Assembly: GCA_964548475.1 (NCBI GenBank)
Contig: CAZJRF010000110.1
Location: 1 to 5,833, forward strand
From: VGBK01 sp964548475
GTDB lineage: Bacteria > Actinomycetota > Acidimicrobiia > Spongiisociales > UBA11373
Reading direction: 5' to 3'
Length of the DNA stretch: 5,833 nucleotides
The translations under genes and the position numbers were made by a program. This document shows, in pieces, positions 5,281 to 5,833 of the stretch; position 1 is the stretch's first letter, and every line of letters begins with the position of its first letter. Under the pieces are notes generated by a model. It was not told where the DNA came from. It saw only the letters and a list, made by a program, of their open reading frames with translations, and ran no database searches.

Positions 5281-5308
5281 AGTCTGCCAGCGCGAGGGGG
5301 GCATCCAA
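5281..5308 (-). promoter_or_regulatory. weak candidate promoter of mrp
   Basis: On the minus strand TTGGAT and CAGACT are 16 bases apart, and CAGACT ends nine bases before the ATG at 5271. The -10 lacks the usual initial T. No Shine-Dalgarno was seen, so a very short leader is possible. This is position-based inference only. Confidence 0.25.
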
Positions 5309-5328
5309 GACGCGGGAGGGGGCCGCCC

Positions 5329-5336
5329 GGTACTCT
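5329..5336 (+). promoter_or_regulatory. extended -10 box for ridA (GGTACTCT)
   Basis: TACTCT matches TANNNT and lies in the 91-base divergent gap between mrp and ridA. Transcription from about 5343 would leave a leader of about 20 bases with GAGGAG (5352-5357) as ribosome binding site. No -35 match was seen. Confidence 0.45.
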
Positions 5337-5362
5337 GGCCGCCCCGTCCACGAGGAGCAGGC

Positions 5363-5746
5363 ATGCCCAAGCACGTTCCGATCATCAAGAGAGGGGCCAA
5401 GCCCATCGGCCCCTACTCCATTGCCGCCGAGGCCATCGGGCGACCCGTGTTCATCAGCGGCCAGGTCGCGATAGATCCCGAGTCCGGGGAGAAGGAGACG
5501 GGCGATGCTGCCGCCCAGGCCACCCGGATCATGGAGAACCTGGCCCTGGTGCTCGGAGACCTGGGCATCGACTTCGACCATGTGGTGAAGACGACGGTCT
5601 TCCTCACCGACATGGGCGACTTCGCTGCAGTCAACGAGGTGTACGGCCGGTACTTCCCCGGCAAGCCGCCGGCCCGCTCCACGGTGCAGGTGGGTGCCCT
5701 GCCCGGCGGCTTCCGGGTAGAGATAGAGGCCATAGCCGTCCTGTGA
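5363..5746 (+). CDS. ridA: RidA family reactive enamine/imine deaminase
   Basis: The complete 127-residue protein is the usual RidA (YjgF/YER057c/UK114) length. RidA hydrolyses 2-aminoacrylate and related enamine/imine intermediates released by PLP enzymes, protecting other PLP enzymes in the cytoplasm; it acts as a trimer with active sites between subunits. Visible family marks are IGPYS (15-19), ISGQVAIDPESG (31-42), VVKTTVFLTDMGDFAAVN (74-91), PPARSTVQV (102-110) with the substrate-carboxylate arginine R105, and VEIEAIAVL (119-127) with E120. Both key residues match E. coli RidA in position, so deaminase activity is expected. ATG at 5363 follows GAGGAG by five bases. The open frame extends far upstream on this strand, but that part is antisense to mrp. 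The gene is divergent from mrp and followed by a hairpin. Confidence 0.96.
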   Translation: MPKHVPIIKRGAKPIGPYSIAAEAIGRPVFISGQVAIDPESGEKETGDAAAQATRIMENLALVLGDLGIDFDHVVKTTVFLTDMGDFAAVNEVYGRYFPGKPPARSTVQVGALPGGFRVEIEAIAVL

Positions 5747-5783
5747 GAGCCTGTGAGAACGGGGGCTTCGTCCCCGGAGGCTC
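5747..5783 (+). terminator. two-part hairpin after ridA
   Basis: Directly after the RidA stop, GAGCCT (5747-5752) pairs with AGGCTC (5778-5783). Inside it, CGGGGG (5760-5765) pairs with TCCCCG (5771-5776), with one G-T, around loop CTTCG. No T-tract follows. Its position between the stop and the next promoter box supports a terminator role. Confidence 0.5.
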
Positions 5784-5794
5784 CGTAGGGCGTC

Positions 5795-5802
5795 GGTAGA
5801 CT
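5795..5802 (+). promoter_or_regulatory. extended -10 box for a gene beyond the right edge (GGTAGACT)
   Basis: TAGACT lies in the final gap and shares 12 exact bases (TCGGTAGACTCC) with the promoter box of M23 copy 2. A GTG at 5812 follows nine bases after the hexamer and opens a frame (M-A-I-S-S-P-V) that runs to the window edge. Seven codons are too few to call a gene or product. Confidence 0.4.
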
Positions 5803-5833
5803 CCGCAAGGCGTGGCTATCTCGTCTCCCGTCA

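Noticed and set aside
4412..5362. N-terminal extension of RidA in the same open frame
   Set aside because: It is antisense to mrp; RidA proteins are about 127 residues, and ATG at 5363 has a good ribosome binding site.
4040..5799. Long open frames antisense to or offset from mrp on both strands (for example 4040-5581 minus and 4264-5799 plus)
   Set aside because: They are rich in Arg, Gly, Pro and His with no domain signature, as expected from out-of-phase reading of GC-rich genes, and they lie over mrp and ridA, which have clear family motifs.
1..5833. CRISPR array, insertion sequence or transposon ends
   Set aside because: No regularly spaced repeats, transposase motifs or terminal inverted repeats were seen; the longest direct repeats are explained by the M23 duplication.

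Overview
The window is very GC-rich DNA from a chromosome of an actinomycete-type bacterium. The firmest taxonomic marker is an intact WhiB-family Fe-S regulator, a family essentially confined to Actinomycetota and their phages. TANNNT-type -10 boxes, GTG starts and apparently leaderless starts fit the same group. The mix of genes would suit Acidimicrobiia or a neighbouring deep lineage, but that is an inference. No mobile element, integrase or CRISPR array was seen.

Layout, left to right. (1) The 5' part of a tRNA-Pro(CGG) gene lies on the minus strand, cut by the left edge, with its own TACAAT -10 box. (2) A stand-alone receiver-domain protein (102-494, minus) appears to start leaderless. 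(3) A 156-base divergent intergenic region (495-650) is unusually rich in dyad symmetry. (4) A WhiB3/WhiD-like regulator follows (651-926, plus), with a GC-rich hairpin behind it. (5) Next is a NUDIX hydrolase of the type with an enlarged Nudix box (1002-1739). Its stop overlaps by 4 bases the start of (6) the first of two tandem exported M23 endopeptidases (1736-2908 and 2988-4067). Each has a signal peptide, a coiled coil, a linker and a LytM domain with all metal and catalytic motifs. (7) A convergent Mrp/ApbC-type P-loop ATPase with an N-terminal MIP18 (DUF59) domain runs 4117-5271 (minus). (8) Divergent from it is a complete RidA enamine/imine deaminase (5363-5746, plus). (9) A last 87-base stretch holds a hairpin, a TAGACT promoter box and perhaps the first codons of a gene running off the right edge.

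How the genes may work together. The twin M23 proteins form a cell-wall (division or elongation) peptidase module. The first copy is translationally linked to the NUDIX gene, and the second has its own promoter and ribosome binding site. WhiB regulators of the WhiB3/WhiD class link redox or NO sensing to lipid metabolism and septation, so a WhiB gene next to wall hydrolases is suggestive, but nothing here proves regulation. Mrp (Fe-S/P-loop housekeeping) and RidA (metabolite damage control) are housekeeping genes sharing a divergent promoter region. The points most worth a second look are the duplicated M23 pair with a matching cysteine pair in each copy, the dyad array before whiB, the degenerate receiver, and the recurring GGTANNNT box in every plus-strand intergenic gap.
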